In this document: positions 1 to 9,712 of the stretch, in pieces
Layout of the letters: each line of letters starts with the position of its first letter
Numbering within the stretch: the stretch's first letter is position 1
Source of the DNA: Lewinellaceae bacterium
GTDB lineage: Bacteria; Bacteroidota; Bacteroidia; Chitinophagales; Saprospiraceae
Assembly (NCBI GenBank): GCA_016712415.1
Contig: JADJRC010000004.1
Coordinates: 169,983 to 233,982 of the forward strand
DNA: 64,000 nt
Reading direction: 5' to 3'
Translations under genes and position numbers: made by a program
Notes under the pieces: generated by a model
What the model was told of the DNA's origin: nothing
The model's database searches: none
The model's input: the letters and a program-made list of their open reading frames with translations, nothing else

Positions 1-2
1 GC

Positions 3-1022
3 GCGGTTATCAACCGTCCCGACTTTCGCGCAAACAGCCAGGCTGCCTTGCCGCCACACCTGCGTGTACCCAATGAGGATGCGCACACCGTATTTCTGCA
101 ACTCGATTTCGGCATCTGCCGCGATGCGGAAGGCCGTTTTGTGCCGCAACTGATCGAGATGCAGGGCTTCCCCTCGCTCTATTTCTTTCAGCACCTGCTG
201 GCCGAGTCGTACCGCAGGCATTTCGATATCCCGGCCGATTTTCACCACCTGTTCGGCGGATTGAATTCGGAAAGTTATATCGATCTTATGCGCAGTGTGA
301 TCGTGGGTTCCTCCAGGCCCGAAAATGTGATCCTGCTTGAGGTCGAACCCGAAAAACAAAATACCCGCATCGATTTCTGGGGCAGTCAAAAGCACCTGGG
401 TGTCAAGGTACTGTGCCTGTCAAAACTCAAAAAAGAGGGTCGCGACCTGTATTATTTTGACGATAACGGCCGACGTATCGGCGTGGAACGCATCTATAAC
501 CGAATCATATTCGACGAACTGGAAAAACGCGGTGATCTGCACCGCGAATGGGACCTGACCAGCGAGGTCAACGCCGAGTGGGTAGGTCATCCCAACTGGT
601 TTTTCCGGATTTCCAAATACACGCTGCCCCTGCTGAACTCCCCTTTCGTGCCGGAAACACTGTTTGTCAACCAGCTGAAAAGCATACCTGCCGATCTGGA
701 AAACTGGGTGCTCAAGCCGCTCTTCTCTTTTTCAGGCCAGGGGGTCAAGATCAATATCACCAAAGCGGATGTGGAAATGGTGGATGATCCCGACAACTTT
801 ATCCTGCAGCGCAAAGTGGCGTATGTGCCGGGTGTCGAAACGCCGAACCCCGCAGAGCCTTCCAAATGCGAAATCCGCATGATGATCGTGTGGGATAAAC
901 GCTGGGACAAACCCCGGCTCGTCAACAACCTTATCCGGATGAGCAAGGGCGAAATGGTGGGTGTGCGTTACAACAAGGGCAAGGATTGGGTAGGTGCGAG
1001 CGTGGGCTTTTTTGAGCCCTAA
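3..1022 (+). CDS. Conserved ATP-grasp-like protein, 5'-truncated by window edge
   Basis: The frame is open from base 3, so the true start lies outside the window; the first possible internal start is TTG at 48. About 340 residues are visible. I do not recognise a named enzyme. A glycine-rich segment near residue 240 (VLKPLFSFSGQGV) resembles the nucleotide-binding loop of ATP-grasp ligases, and the C-terminal part (CEIRMMIVWD, then NNLIRMSKGEMVGV) has the look of the metal- and phosphate-binding core of that fold; this is inference. There is no signal peptide in the visible part, so it is probably cytoplasmic. rsmE begins 10 bases after its stop, so the two are probably co-transcribed. No frame disruption is seen. 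Confidence 0.75.
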   Translation, partial: AVINRPDFRANSQAALPPHLRVPNEDAHTVFLQLDFGICRDAEGRFVPQLIEMQGFPSLYFFQHLLAESYRRHFDIPADFHHLFGGLNSESYIDLMRSVIVGSSRPENVILLEVEPEKQNTRIDFWGSQKHLGVKVLCLSKLKKEGRDLYYFDDNGRRIGVERIYNRIIFDELEKRGDLHREWDLTSEVNAEWVGHPNWFFRISKYTLPLLNSPFVPETLFVNQLKSIPADLENWVLKPLFSFSGQGVKINITKADVEMVDDPDNFILQRKVAYVPGVETPNPAEPSKCEIRMMIVWDKRWDKPRLVNNLIRMSKGEMVGVRYNKGKDWVGASVGFFEP

Positions 1023-1032
1023 AAATCCCGTC

Positions 1033-1728
1033 ATGCTGTTCTATTCCACCCATATTGAGAACGGTTTTGTCCGGCTCGAAGAAGAAGAAAGCCGCCACCT
1101 GCTCACGGTGCTGCGGCGCAAGGTCGGCGACCGCCTTCAACTGACGGATGGCAAAGGCTGGTTTTACGAGGCCGAAATCGCCGAAGCAGGAAAACGCCAT
1201 GCGCTGGGCCGCATCGTCAGCCGGCACGCTGCGCCACCCGAACGAGCGGCGCGGCTGCACCTGGCCATCGCTCCGACCAAGCAGATGGAGCGTTTTGAAT
1301 GGTTTCTGGAGAAAGCGACCGAGATCGGTGTAGACGAGATCACGCCCCTGCTGTGCCAGCGCTCCGAACGGGACCGTGTACGGACAGACAGGCTGGAAAA
1401 AATACTCGTTTCAGCGATGAAGCAATCGCTTCGGGCCCGCCTGCCCCAACTCAACGACCCGACACCTTTCAGGCAAATGGTTGATCGTGCTGCCACGGCG
1501 CAGTCGTTTATCGCCTGGTGTTCGGCGGATCCCTTACCACACCTGCAATCGCTCCTTTTACCGGGCATCGATACCCTTATCGCCATTGGCCCGGAAGGCG
1601 ACTTTTCACCGGAGGAAGTCAAAATAGCCCTTGCAAAGGGGTTCAAAGGCGTCGGGCTCGGCGCCGCGCGCCTGCGAACGGAAACGGCAGGTATATTTGC
1701 AGTGAGCGTTTTTAACCTGGCAGGGTAG
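1033..1728 (+). CDS. rsmE: 16S rRNA (uracil(1498)-N(3))-methyltransferase RsmE
   Basis: SPOUT-fold methyltransferase that methylates U1498 of 16S rRNA using S-adenosylmethionine. It has 231 residues, close to the usual family length (about 240). The N-terminal PUA-like part carries ESRHLLTVLRRKVGD. The C-terminal knot carries the two diagnostic SAM-binding stretches, IGPEGDFSPEE and LGAARLRTETA. I chose ATG 1033 because MLFYSTHIENG is the typical N-terminus; the longer in-frame start at 994 would overlap the preceding gene and add residues the family lacks. It sits 10 bases downstream of the ATP-grasp-like gene and converges on prc across a hairpin terminator. Confidence 0.95.
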   Translation: MLFYSTHIENGFVRLEEEESRHLLTVLRRKVGDRLQLTDGKGWFYEAEIAEAGKRHALGRIVSRHAAPPERAARLHLAIAPTKQMERFEWFLEKATEIGVDEITPLLCQRSERDRVRTDRLEKILVSAMKQSLRARLPQLNDPTPFRQMVDRAATAQSFIAWCSADPLPHLQSLLLPGIDTLIAIGPEGDFSPEEVKIALAKGFKGVGLGAARLRTETAGIFAVSVFNLAG

Positions 1729-1783
1729 GGGATTAACAAAAGACAGGAGCCGTCCCGGATGTATTTCCCGCAGATTGGCGCAG

Positions 1784-1842
1784 AAAAAACCCGCAGAAAT
1801 GCGCAGAATATTGTTGAATCTGCGATTATCTGCGGGTTTTTT
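1784..1842. terminator. Bidirectional hairpin terminator between rsmE and prc
   Basis: The arms AAAAAACCCGCAGA (1784-1797) and TCTGCGGGTTTTTT (1829-1842) are perfect reverse complements. The A-tract and T-tract flank the GC stem, so it can work in both directions, as expected between convergent genes. Further partial copies of the CCCGCAGA/TCTGCGGG motif lie just outside (1766-1773 and 1842-1850). Confidence 0.8.
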
Positions 1843-1904
1843 CTGCGGGAAACACACTAACATGCACACGAAAAGGATTCGTAGCATTTATTGTTCCCGC
1901 AACA

Positions 1905-4103
1905 TTACTGCTTTCCGGCAGCAAGGGCATCCAGCCGGATCATATCCTGCATAATCCGGTATGCTTCAAAGAGTTGAATGTCTTTCTTCTTGTCTTTGAG
2001 CCAGCTGTCGTTCCGGGCGATCCGCGACGTATCGCTCTGTATCTGCGGCAGGTCGGCAGCAAGGTTCTGGAGGTCGAAGCTTTCGATAGGCTGGAACAGG
2101 TTGTCGAATTGCTTTGCTTCTTCATCCTGACGCTTGTTCCACTGGCGGTATTTGTCGGCCTGGAGCGGGAATTGCGACTGGTCCTTGTTTTTACGCAGGC
2201 GCACCGCATTGTCATTTACTTTCTTGAATGTGGGATCGGCTTCCACACGTGCGGCGCTGGCCGATTTCAGTTTGCCGAGATCGGAAATATGATAAGCGCT
2301 CTGGCTGAACGGCACAGGGTCTATGACGGTGGACGGGAGCGGATAATCGTTCTCACGCTCGCCGAGGTCGACAAGATTGTAGAAGTCGGGCAGCACAATA
2401 TCCGGTTTCACCCCGTCGAGTTGTGTTGTTTTGCCGGTGATGCGGTAGAATTTCTGGATGGTGAGTTTCATTTCACCCAGCGGCTTCACCGAGTTGTCGA
2501 TGGTGGAGTTGTCCAGATCGAGGAAGCGCTGTACCGTGCCTTTGCCATAAGTACCTGTCGAACCGACGATAACGGCGCGTCCGTAGTCCTGCATGGCGGC
2601 AGCCAGAATTTCCGACGCCGATGCGCTGAATCCGTTGACCATGACGATGAGGGGACCGCCATATTGAACCTGGGAATCGTTGTCGCTCATGATCTCCGGT
2701 TTGCGGGTGCGGTTTTTAACCTGCACGATCGGGCCTTCTTCGATAAAGAGGCCGCTCATCTGCACGACGTCGCGCAGGGAACCACCGCCGTTGCCACGCA
2801 GGTCGAGGATCAGGCCTTTGATGTTTTCGGATTTCAGTTTGCTGATTTCTTTCGCCACATCTGCTGCGCAGGAGGTGAAGCCCTGAGGCGTGAAGTCGGC
2901 ATAAAACTTCGGCAGGTAGATATAGCCAATCCGGTCCTGCTTGTCTGTTTCATTGAGAATGAGCGATTTGGCGAATCCCTCTTCCATGAGCACCACGTCG
3001 CGGGTGATGGTAATCGTCTGTTCGGAGCCGTCGGTTTTTTGAACGGTAAGGGTCACCTTGGTGCCCTTGGGGCCGCGGATTTTCGACACCACGTCGTCGA
3101 TATCCCAGCCCATTACATCCAGCGATTCCTCATCGGAATTACCCTGGGCTACTTTTATAATCACGTCTTTCGGCTGTAACGCGCCCTGTTTCCAGGCCGG
3201 GCCGCCGGGTACGATTTCCGTGACGGTCGTTTTTTCGCCGTCGCTTTGCAGGCGGGCGCCGATACCTTCCAGTTTGCCGGACATCTGTATGTCAAAATTC
3301 TCTTTCTCTTTCGGGGAGAAGTAGCCCGAGTGAGGGTCGAATACGTTGGTGATGGCATTCAGATACACCTCAAGCCGGCGGGTACGGTCGGTTTTTTGCA
3401 GGCGTTTGAACCATTTGTCGTAGGTATCGAGCACCTTCTGGCGCTGCTCGACCTCCAGTTGGACAAATGTCTTTTGATCGCCTTTATAGTCGGGCTTTTC
3501 CTGCTTGTCCAACTCGTCGTTGACACGGTACAACACCTCATATTTCATCCATTTTTCCCAGCGGCTGCGCAGTTCTGTATCATCTTTTGCCCAATCCAGT
3601 TTTTTGCCGTCCGACTCAAGCATGTCATTTTTGGTCAGGTCGAGGGGTTGTGCCAGGATTTCCCGATACCAGCCTTGCGTCTTAACGATCGACTGGTCCA
3701 TCAACTTAACAGACAGATTAAAAAACTGGAAAGAGCCGGAGTTGGCTTCGTCATCCAGTTGTTTTTCAAAGCCTTTCAGCTGATCGATGTCCGCTTTGGT
3801 GTAAAAACGCTTGCCGCCGTCGACGTCTTTCAGATAGAGGCTGTACACCTGTTTTGAAAAATTATCGTCAATTTCTTTTGGCTGGAAGTGCAGCCGGTTC
3901 ATACCCTGGAGGATGGCCTGGATCAGGGCCGCATCTTTTTGCGGGTCAGGCGCAGGCGCGCGGAAAGGATTGAACTGGCTGATAAAGAACGCAATACCTG
4001 CGATCCCGAGAAAGGAGAAAAATACAAAGGACGTTTTTAGTTTCATGTCCAGAAGAAATTTGTCAAGATCAAATTTGCCGAAGGGGCGATCAAAATTCAA
4101 CAT
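1905..4103 (-). CDS. prc: Carboxy-terminal processing protease (tail-specific protease, S41)
   Basis: Periplasmic serine protease that cleaves substrates from the C-terminus. Up to 732 residues, the size of the long Tsp/Prc subfamily. After the N-terminal helical domain, a PDZ domain spans roughly residues 270-360 (GIGARLQ, then GGPAWKQGALQPKDVI). The S41 core follows, with LRGNGGGSL and the catalytic Ser in NGFSASASEI (around residue 494) and Lys in TYGKGTVQ (around residue 519). A hydrophobic anchor or signal lies in KLKTSFVFFSFLGIAGIAFF. Two starts are possible: ATG at 4103, or ATG at 4046, which puts the signal segment right at the N-terminus and fits a secreted protein better. Transcribed toward rsmE; its 5' side shares a 510-base gap with the polysaccharide cluster. 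Confidence 0.95.
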   Translation of the reverse strand: MLNFDRPFGKFDLDKFLLDMKLKTSFVFFSFLGIAGIAFFISQFNPFRAPAPDPQKDAALIQAILQGMNRLHFQPKEIDDNFSKQVYSLYLKDVDGGKRFYTKADIDQLKGFEKQLDDEANSGSFQFFNLSVKLMDQSIVKTQGWYREILAQPLDLTKNDMLESDGKKLDWAKDDTELRSRWEKWMKYEVLYRVNDELDKQEKPDYKGDQKTFVQLEVEQRQKVLDTYDKWFKRLQKTDRTRRLEVYLNAITNVFDPHSGYFSPKEKENFDIQMSGKLEGIGARLQSDGEKTTVTEIVPGGPAWKQGALQPKDVIIKVAQGNSDEESLDVMGWDIDDVVSKIRGPKGTKVTLTVQKTDGSEQTITITRDVVLMEEGFAKSLILNETDKQDRIGYIYLPKFYADFTPQGFTSCAADVAKEISKLKSENIKGLILDLRGNGGGSLRDVVQMSGLFIEEGPIVQVKNRTRKPEIMSDNDSQVQYGGPLIVMVNGFSASASEILAAAMQDYGRAVIVGSTGTYGKGTVQRFLDLDNSTIDNSVKPLGEMKLTIQKFYRITGKTTQLDGVKPDIVLPDFYNLVDLGERENDYPLPSTVIDPVPFSQSAYHISDLGKLKSASAARVEADPTFKKVNDNAVRLRKNKDQSQFPLQADKYRQWNKRQDEEAKQFDNLFQPIESFDLQNLAADLPQIQSDTSRIARNDSWLKDKKKDIQLFEAYRIMQDMIRLDALAAGKQ

Positions 4104-4614
4104 CGCTTGCGATAGGTTTTAAATTAACAAAGATAATCGGTCTGACGATTCGGGTCAAAATAAACAGGTTTATAACTTCAATCCGCGTGTTTCCGACTGG
4201 TTGCGCGATTACAGATTGTAACGACGATTGTATGAGTATTGTTTTGCGACAGACCACTCCCGGGCAGTGCAGGAATAAAAACGAAAGAAAGCGCTATTTG
4301 TGACAGTTTGCCTTTGTTTTTCTACAAACAAATGACAGGAATCTTCCTTCGGGGGGAAATCCGGGTTGAAAGACACGGGCAAGCATACAAATTTATATCC
4401 CTTCGCGGACAGTTCCTTTTGCCGCGCCGGGCATTTGGCATTACCTTTGCCTGTAATAAATACGCCGGTAAATATCCTTTCCGACCGTTTAATCCAACAG
4501 CCCCTGTTATTACCCTGGCCTGACGTTGCTAACCGGCTTTTTAGGCCGGACATTGTCGTACAAACACCCGCAGACTCCCCCGCTGCGCGCCAAAAACTGA
4601 TCATCACTTAATTT
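4104..4614. other. 510-base divergent intergenic region
   Basis: This gap separates prc (-) from the Wzc-like gene (+). Open frames here (4209-4607 on -, 4239-4523 and 4366-4611 on +) have no recognisable domain or bias and I treat them as non-coding. It holds one good Bacteroidetes-type promoter pointing at the polysaccharide cluster (listed separately), which would give a leader of roughly 160 bases. Confidence 0.5.
4417..4449 (+). promoter_or_regulatory. Putative Bacteroidetes promoter for the polysaccharide cluster
   Basis: TTTTG at 4417-4421 is followed after 20 bases by TACCTTTG at 4442-4449. This matches the Bacteroidetes housekeeping sigma consensus (TTG about 19-20 bases before TAnnTTTG). 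Transcription would start near 4456, leaving about 160 bases before the ATG at 4615. Spacing and both boxes match; use in vivo is inferred. Confidence 0.45.
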
Positions 4615-6860
4615 ATGGACGTAGGCTACCTGATACGCATCCTGGCACGCCGTAAGTGGCTTATTTTAGCAGCCATGCTGGTCGCGGCGGTCGCCACTTT
4701 TTTCTTTATCGGACGCAAGCCCGAGCGCTTCAAGGCTACGGTTATTGTATCTACGGGTATCGTCAACTACAAAGGCATCAACTCGGACAATTCCGATGCC
4801 TTCGTACAGCAGTACCAGGTGGAAAACGCTTTTTCCAACCTTATCGAACTGGCGCAGTCGCGCTCCAGCATCAAATTGCTCACGATCCAGATGCTCCGCC
4901 ACGACCTGCAGGCCGAAGACAGCGGGGCGGTTCCGCCTTTCCGGCAAGGCCATAAAAATCTTTCTGATTTCACCGACGACGAGCGGAAAACACTGCTCAC
5001 TGAAATGGCCGGCATCAACCTCGACAGTATCAGCGATCCGTCTTTCAGAAAAGAATTCGATTACCTGCTCGATAAAATTGCCCGCGCCTACGGCTACGAC
5101 CACGATGCCATCCGCCGCAGCCTGGTCGTGAAACGGCGGGCCGAAACGGATTACCTGACCATCGAAATGATCACGGAGAGCCCGGCGCTTTCCCAGTACA
5201 TGGCCAACGAGTATGTCGAGCGTTTTCTCACCTATTACCAAAACCTTGCTGTCCGGGAAAAAAGAAAAAAGGTGGGCTTCTTCTCCGAACTCCTGCTGCG
5301 CAAAAAAGCGGTGGTCGATTCTATTACCGAATTGCGGTACGGATACCTGCGCAGCCGGGCGCTGCCGTCTATCAGCAAACAAAGCGAAGACCTGATTGCC
5401 CAGATTTCCGACTTCGAACGGGCAAAGGAAATGGCCTTGTCGCGCCGCAATGCGACAATTGCATCGGTTTCAAAAATTGACGATTATATGGATCGCCGGG
5501 GCGCACGCGATGCCGGTGAAACCAGAAACCGCATCGCCGGCAAATACGACACCGACGAGCAGATTGCCAAAGTGCGGGAACTGACCCAAAAGAGCATGGA
5601 AACAGGCGGTAAAGACCCCGAAGTGGAGGAAGAACTGGCCGAAGCCAAACGGCAACTTGAAGAGTCCATTCGCAACAATGCGCGCAACATCGGCAAACCA
5701 CGGGAAAAGGACGAGTCCAAACGCACCAAGGAAGACCTGTACAAAGAACGTGTATCGTACGACCTCGACCGCATCGATGCGGAAAAAACCATCACCCAAC
5801 TGGATGCAAAAATCGGGACCCTGAAGAGCCGGTTGAGTGGTATTGTGGTAGACGACGAATACTCCACCAACCTACAGAACGAAGAAAAACGGGCCCAGGA
5901 AGAGTTCAATACCATCAACGATCAACTGATCACGGCCAAACTGGACCTGTCCAAATCGGAGAGCCCGCTGTCGGTCGCGGAAAATGCGCAGTTGCCCGAA
6001 TGGCCCGAGCCCGACCGGCAGGTGCTGTTGAGCCTTTTTGCCGCTGTGGTAATCGGCACACTTACCGCCATCATCCTTTTCCTGCTCGCTTACATGGACG
6101 GAAGCCTGCAGTCGCCCGACCTGTTCAAAAGATATACCGACAACCTGACGTTGCTCGGCGCCATCAGCGCAGTGCCCACACAGGGGCTCGATTTCAACAA
6201 GGTGTTCTCCTCCAACGGCGAATCCTCCCGTTTTGTATTGTTCAGGGAAAGCCTGCGGAAGATCAGGACACAAGTGCTCCAGGAAGATGACGATGTGCAT
6301 ATCTTCCTGATTGCCAGCACAAAAAGCAATGAAGGGAAAACCTTCACGATGCACGCACTCGCACACTCGCTGGCAGCCAACAACAAGCAAGTGCTGATGC
6401 TTGATACCAACTTCAAAACCCGCTGCCGGAATATTATACCGACCGGGCTACAGGCAACAGTGCCTTGTTGAACAGGACTATCCGGGATAACAACCTGATC
6501 AAAGTGTTTCAACTTAAAACGCCGCTCGGGTCGTCGAGAAAGCAGCGTGTCGATATTATCGGCAACCACGGACTGCAGAAATCGCCATCGGAAGTGCTTG
6601 ATCCCGAGCAGTTTCGGAAGTTCCTAAACGACTTGCGCGCCCATTACGACTATATTTTCCTCGAATCGGCAGCGCTGAACGACTACTCCGATGCGCAGGA
6701 ACTTGTGCCTTATGTCGACAAGGTGGTTGCTGTGTTCAACGCCCGTTCTGTGATCAAAACGGCCGACAAGGAATCCATACAGTACCTGCAAGGGCTCGGC
6801 GACAAATTTGCGGGCGCGATACTGACCGAGGTTGATGCGCGAAACCTGAACCAGCAGTAG
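4615..6860 (+). CDS. Wzc/Wzz-type polysaccharide co-polymerase with degenerate BY-kinase domain (frameshifted)
   Basis: Inner-membrane protein controlling chain length and export of an extracellular polysaccharide. A Wzz domain starts with a first membrane segment at residues 16-33 (WLILAAMLVAAVATFFFIG). A long helical periplasmic region follows, then a second membrane segment near residue 465-485 and a cytoplasmic P-loop domain. The frame breaks at the A-run 6415-6418: one missing A would restore DTNFKNPLPEYYTDRATG and joins the first frame (stop 6471) to the second (stop 6860), giving about 748 residues. The kinase motifs are atypical: the Walker A-like STKSNEGKTFT lacks the first glycine, A' reads VLMLDTNF, and the Walker B position reads YIFLESAAL where IIDTPP is usual. 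There is no C-terminal tyrosine cluster. It may be a co-polymerase without tyrosine kinase activity. First gene of the cluster. Confidence 0.85.
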
Positions 6861-6909
6861 TCCCGCGTGTATTCCCGCCGCTCACTGCTTATACCGACCT
6901 TTTACCGAC

Positions 6910-8337
6910 ATGCCTGGCCGCTCACCGTCTACCGTCAATCGTCCGCCTTCCTACTGGATTCGATCCGGCTTGCTGACGTTGATGGAAAAGGGCTGCGGGC
7001 TTGTATTTGCTTTCGGTACGGCAGCGTTGTTGCTGCGCATGCTCTCGAGGGAAGATTTTGCCGCCTGGGGTATATTTCTGCTCGCGACCTATTTCATCGA
7101 GATGGGACGGTCGGGACTGATCCAGAACGGCCTGGTTCGGCACCTGAGCCTGACCCGTGGTAAAGGCGATGTATATGCGGCTGTTTCCACGGCCTCGCTG
7201 GCGCTCAACTTTGGCTTTTCACTGGCATCAAATGTGCTGCTCTGGTTCAGCACCGCCTGGCTGGCCGGTACCTGGCAGGTGCCGCAAATAGAAAAAGTAC
7301 TGCCCCTGTATTGCGCGACCAATATTGTGATGACCCTGTTTAGCCATTTTAACTGTGTGCAACAGGCTAATTTTGAATTTCGCGGCATTTTCTGGAGTAC
7401 TTTTTTTTATCGTGGAGCACTGTTTGCCTGGATCGCAGGATGCTTCTTGCTCAACTTTCCCCTGGAATTGCGCCACCTGGCACTTGCACTGCTGGCCGGC
7501 GCCGTACTCGGAGCCCTGGCCTCGGGGCTGTTCGCCCGCCCCTACCTGTCCGTATCAAGGAGTATCGACTTTCAATGGATAAAAAAACTGGGCTCATACG
7601 GCAAATATGTGCTGGGCACAAATCTGAGTACGATGTTGTATAAAAATGTGGACAAACTGGCGCTTGGCCACCTGATTGGTCCTGCGGCATTTGCCCTTTA
7701 CGACGCGGCGGGAAAGGTCACCCAAATGGTGGAGGCGCCGTCTTTCAGCATTGCGCAGGTCGTATTTCCCCAGGGGGCTGTACGGATGGAGCGCGACGGG
7801 CCGGATGGCGTAAAACGGCTCTACGAAAAAAGTGTAGCCGCTACACTGGCCATTATTCTGCCCGTCATCGCGCTGATCTTTTTTTTCGCCGGGCCGGTCA
7901 TTCGCATTTTTGCCGGCGATCAGTATGCCGAATCGGCAGGGCTGCTGCGGCTGACGGCCTTTTTCGGGCTCTTTCTGCCTTTTGCCGTCCAATTCGGTAC
8001 CCTGCTTGATGCAACCGGCCGGCCGGCTGTTAATTTTGTAATGACCCTGTTTACGGCGCTGCTCAATCTCATCCTGAGTTATGGTTTTGTGCTTTATTTC
8101 GGGCTTTTTGGCGCGGCATTTGCCACACTTGCTACATATGCAATCAGTTTTGCAATAATGCAGGTCTATCTGTATAATAAATTTAAAATCAGTGTTTTGA
8201 ATGTGTTTGGCTACTTGCCCGGACTATACAGGCAAGGCTGGGACATGCTGATGGAAATACCTGTCGCCCGGCAAGGGACAAAACGACAATCCGGTAAAAC
8301 AGTGCAACCAAACAACCCTGCAACAATGGAGCAATGA
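6910..8337 (+). CDS. Wzx-like polysaccharide flippase (MOP superfamily)
   Basis: 475-residue integral membrane protein with about 12 hydrophobic segments across its length, of the oligosaccharide flippase/MATE-like superfamily that moves lipid-linked sugar units across the inner membrane. Typical features are the N-terminal GLLTLMEKGCGLVFAFGTAA helix, the central KLGSYGKYVLGTNLSTMLYK segment, and paired C-terminal helices with ALLNLILSYGFV. It starts 49 bases after the Wzc-like gene, and its stop overlaps the next start (ATGA at 8334-8337), so translation is probably coupled to the glycosyltransferase. No frame break is seen. Confidence 0.88.
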   Translation: MPGRSPSTVNRPPSYWIRSGLLTLMEKGCGLVFAFGTAALLLRMLSREDFAAWGIFLLATYFIEMGRSGLIQNGLVRHLSLTRGKGDVYAAVSTASLALNFGFSLASNVLLWFSTAWLAGTWQVPQIEKVLPLYCATNIVMTLFSHFNCVQQANFEFRGIFWSTFFYRGALFAWIAGCFLLNFPLELRHLALALLAGAVLGALASGLFARPYLSVSRSIDFQWIKKLGSYGKYVLGTNLSTMLYKNVDKLALGHLIGPAAFALYDAAGKVTQMVEAPSFSIAQVVFPQGAVRMERDGPDGVKRLYEKSVAATLAIILPVIALIFFFAGPVIRIFAGDQYAESAGLLRLTAFFGLFLPFAVQFGTLLDATGRPAVNFVMTLFTALLNLILSYGFVLYFGLFGAAFATLATYAISFAIMQVYLYNKFKISVLNVFGYLPGLYRQGWDMLMEIPVARQGTKRQSGKTVQPNNPATMEQ

Positions 8338-9581
8338 ATTACGACGTCGTTTTTTTACACTTTTCCGCACGGATAATCCGTATTCGTCCATCTCGCTTGC
8401 CATGGCCAAAGAGCTGGCGAAGACAAACCGCGTCTTTACGTAAATCATCCGTATTCGCTGAAGGACCTGCTGCGCGGGTTGTTTTCAGGCAACCGCGCAT
8501 TTTGGTCGCGCCTGCCCGCCCTGCTCACCGGGAGGGTTCGATATGAAACGCTGGATGCGATTCCCCGGAATTTTCTTGCCATACAACCACCGCTCACGCT
8601 ACCGGTCAACTGGCTGCCCGAGGGCCGCATGTACGATTACCTCCAAAGGTTTAACAATGGTATTGTCCTGCGAACCATTCGCCGTGTCCTGCGGGATCAC
8701 AGTGTTTCCAACTACCTGTATATCAATTGCTACAACCCCTTTTTTGCGGGGGGGCTTCCGAAAGAGATGGGCGCAGCCCAGTGCATATACCACTGTATCG
8801 ACGATATTGCGCAGGACCCCTATACCGCCAGGCACGGTGCAAGGCTGGAGAACGAAGCAATCCGAAATGCCGATATCACCCTGGTGACCAGCACCCGTCT
8901 GCAACAACTCAAAACAGGCCTGACGTCAAGTGAACGGCTCGTGCCGTTCTTCAATGCGGCCGACCTCGACATTTTTGAAAATGCCCGGCTGGAAAAATAC
9001 CCCCGTCCGGCTGAACTGAAGGGCCGCCGGGGCAAGGTTATCGGTTTCATCGGCAATCTTGATGCGTTGCGAATCGACTACACCCTGTTGAAAAAAATCG
9101 CAGAAACCCATCCGGACAAAACGCTCCTGCTCGTCGGGCCGGTAAACAGCGTCGAACTGTATCAAAAAGGGATCGACAAATTGCCCAACGTTGTATGCAC
9201 CGGGGCGAGGCAACCTGCCGATTTGCCGCCGTTGTTGCAACATATGGACTATAACCCCTTATTCCGTTCAGGTGCAGCACCCTGACTCAAAGTATTTATC
9301 CCCTCAAGATCAACGAATACCTCGCCGCAGGAAAACCGGTCGTGTCTACTGCTTTTTCGGAGGATATTCGCAACTTCGCAGATTGTATTTACCTGGCCGA
9401 AAGTCACGATGTTTTTATTCGACAGATCGATACCGCCTTGTCGGAAAATGATCCTGTTATGATACAACGAAGGGTAGAAACAGCACATGCCAACACCTGG
9501 GCAGTACGGATACGGCAGCTGCGTGAAGTAGTGGAGCGGCATACAGACATTCATCAACTTTACAGCATGGATACCATTTGA
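8334..9581 (+). CDS. Glycosyltransferase (GT-B-like), three frame breaks
   Basis: Joined gene of about 415 residues. It starts at ATG 8334 in MNYDVVF and ends at TGA 9579-9581. Three single-base losses in homopolymers split it: the T-run 8350-8356 (one more T gives FFTLFRTDNPYSS), TTT 8434-8436 (one more T gives NRVFYVNHPYSLKDLL) and CCCC 9255-9258 (one more C gives DYNPLIPFRCSTL). The C-terminal half has a nucleotide-sugar-binding GT-B look: KVIGFIGNLDALRIDY, then KTLLLVGPVN and LKINEYLAAGKPVVST, which is the usual end of a GT4-like donor site. It probably adds a sugar to the lipid-linked repeat unit. It overlaps the flippase stop and the following small ORF. Confidence 0.82.
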
Positions 9582-9697
9582 AAAAGAACGAACCTGACAT
9601 AGAACTGACCCGCTATCAGCGCCGTATTGAGATCATGATGCATATCGGTATCGTGCTCACGCTGCTGGCTATTTTTCTGAAAGTGCTGATCCTTTAA
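9578..9697 (+). CDS. Small single-pass membrane protein
   Basis: 39-residue ORF starting at TTG 9578, which overlaps the glycosyltransferase stop (TTGA), and ending at TAA 9695-9697. A charged N-terminus (KKNEPDIELTRYQRRIEI) is followed by one hydrophobic helix (IGIVLTLLAIFLKVLIL). The coupled overlap and the amphipathic layout support a real gene. The non-ATG start and short length leave doubt. Function unknown. Confidence 0.5.
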   Translation: MKKNEPDIELTRYQRRIEIMMHIGIVLTLLAIFLKVLIL

Positions 9698-9712
9698 CCC
9701 TGCACCCAAAAT

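Noticed and set aside
1974..3857. Plus-strand ORFs of 401 and 203 codons across prc
   Set aside because: Antisense to a well-supported prc gene with intact catalytic motifs.
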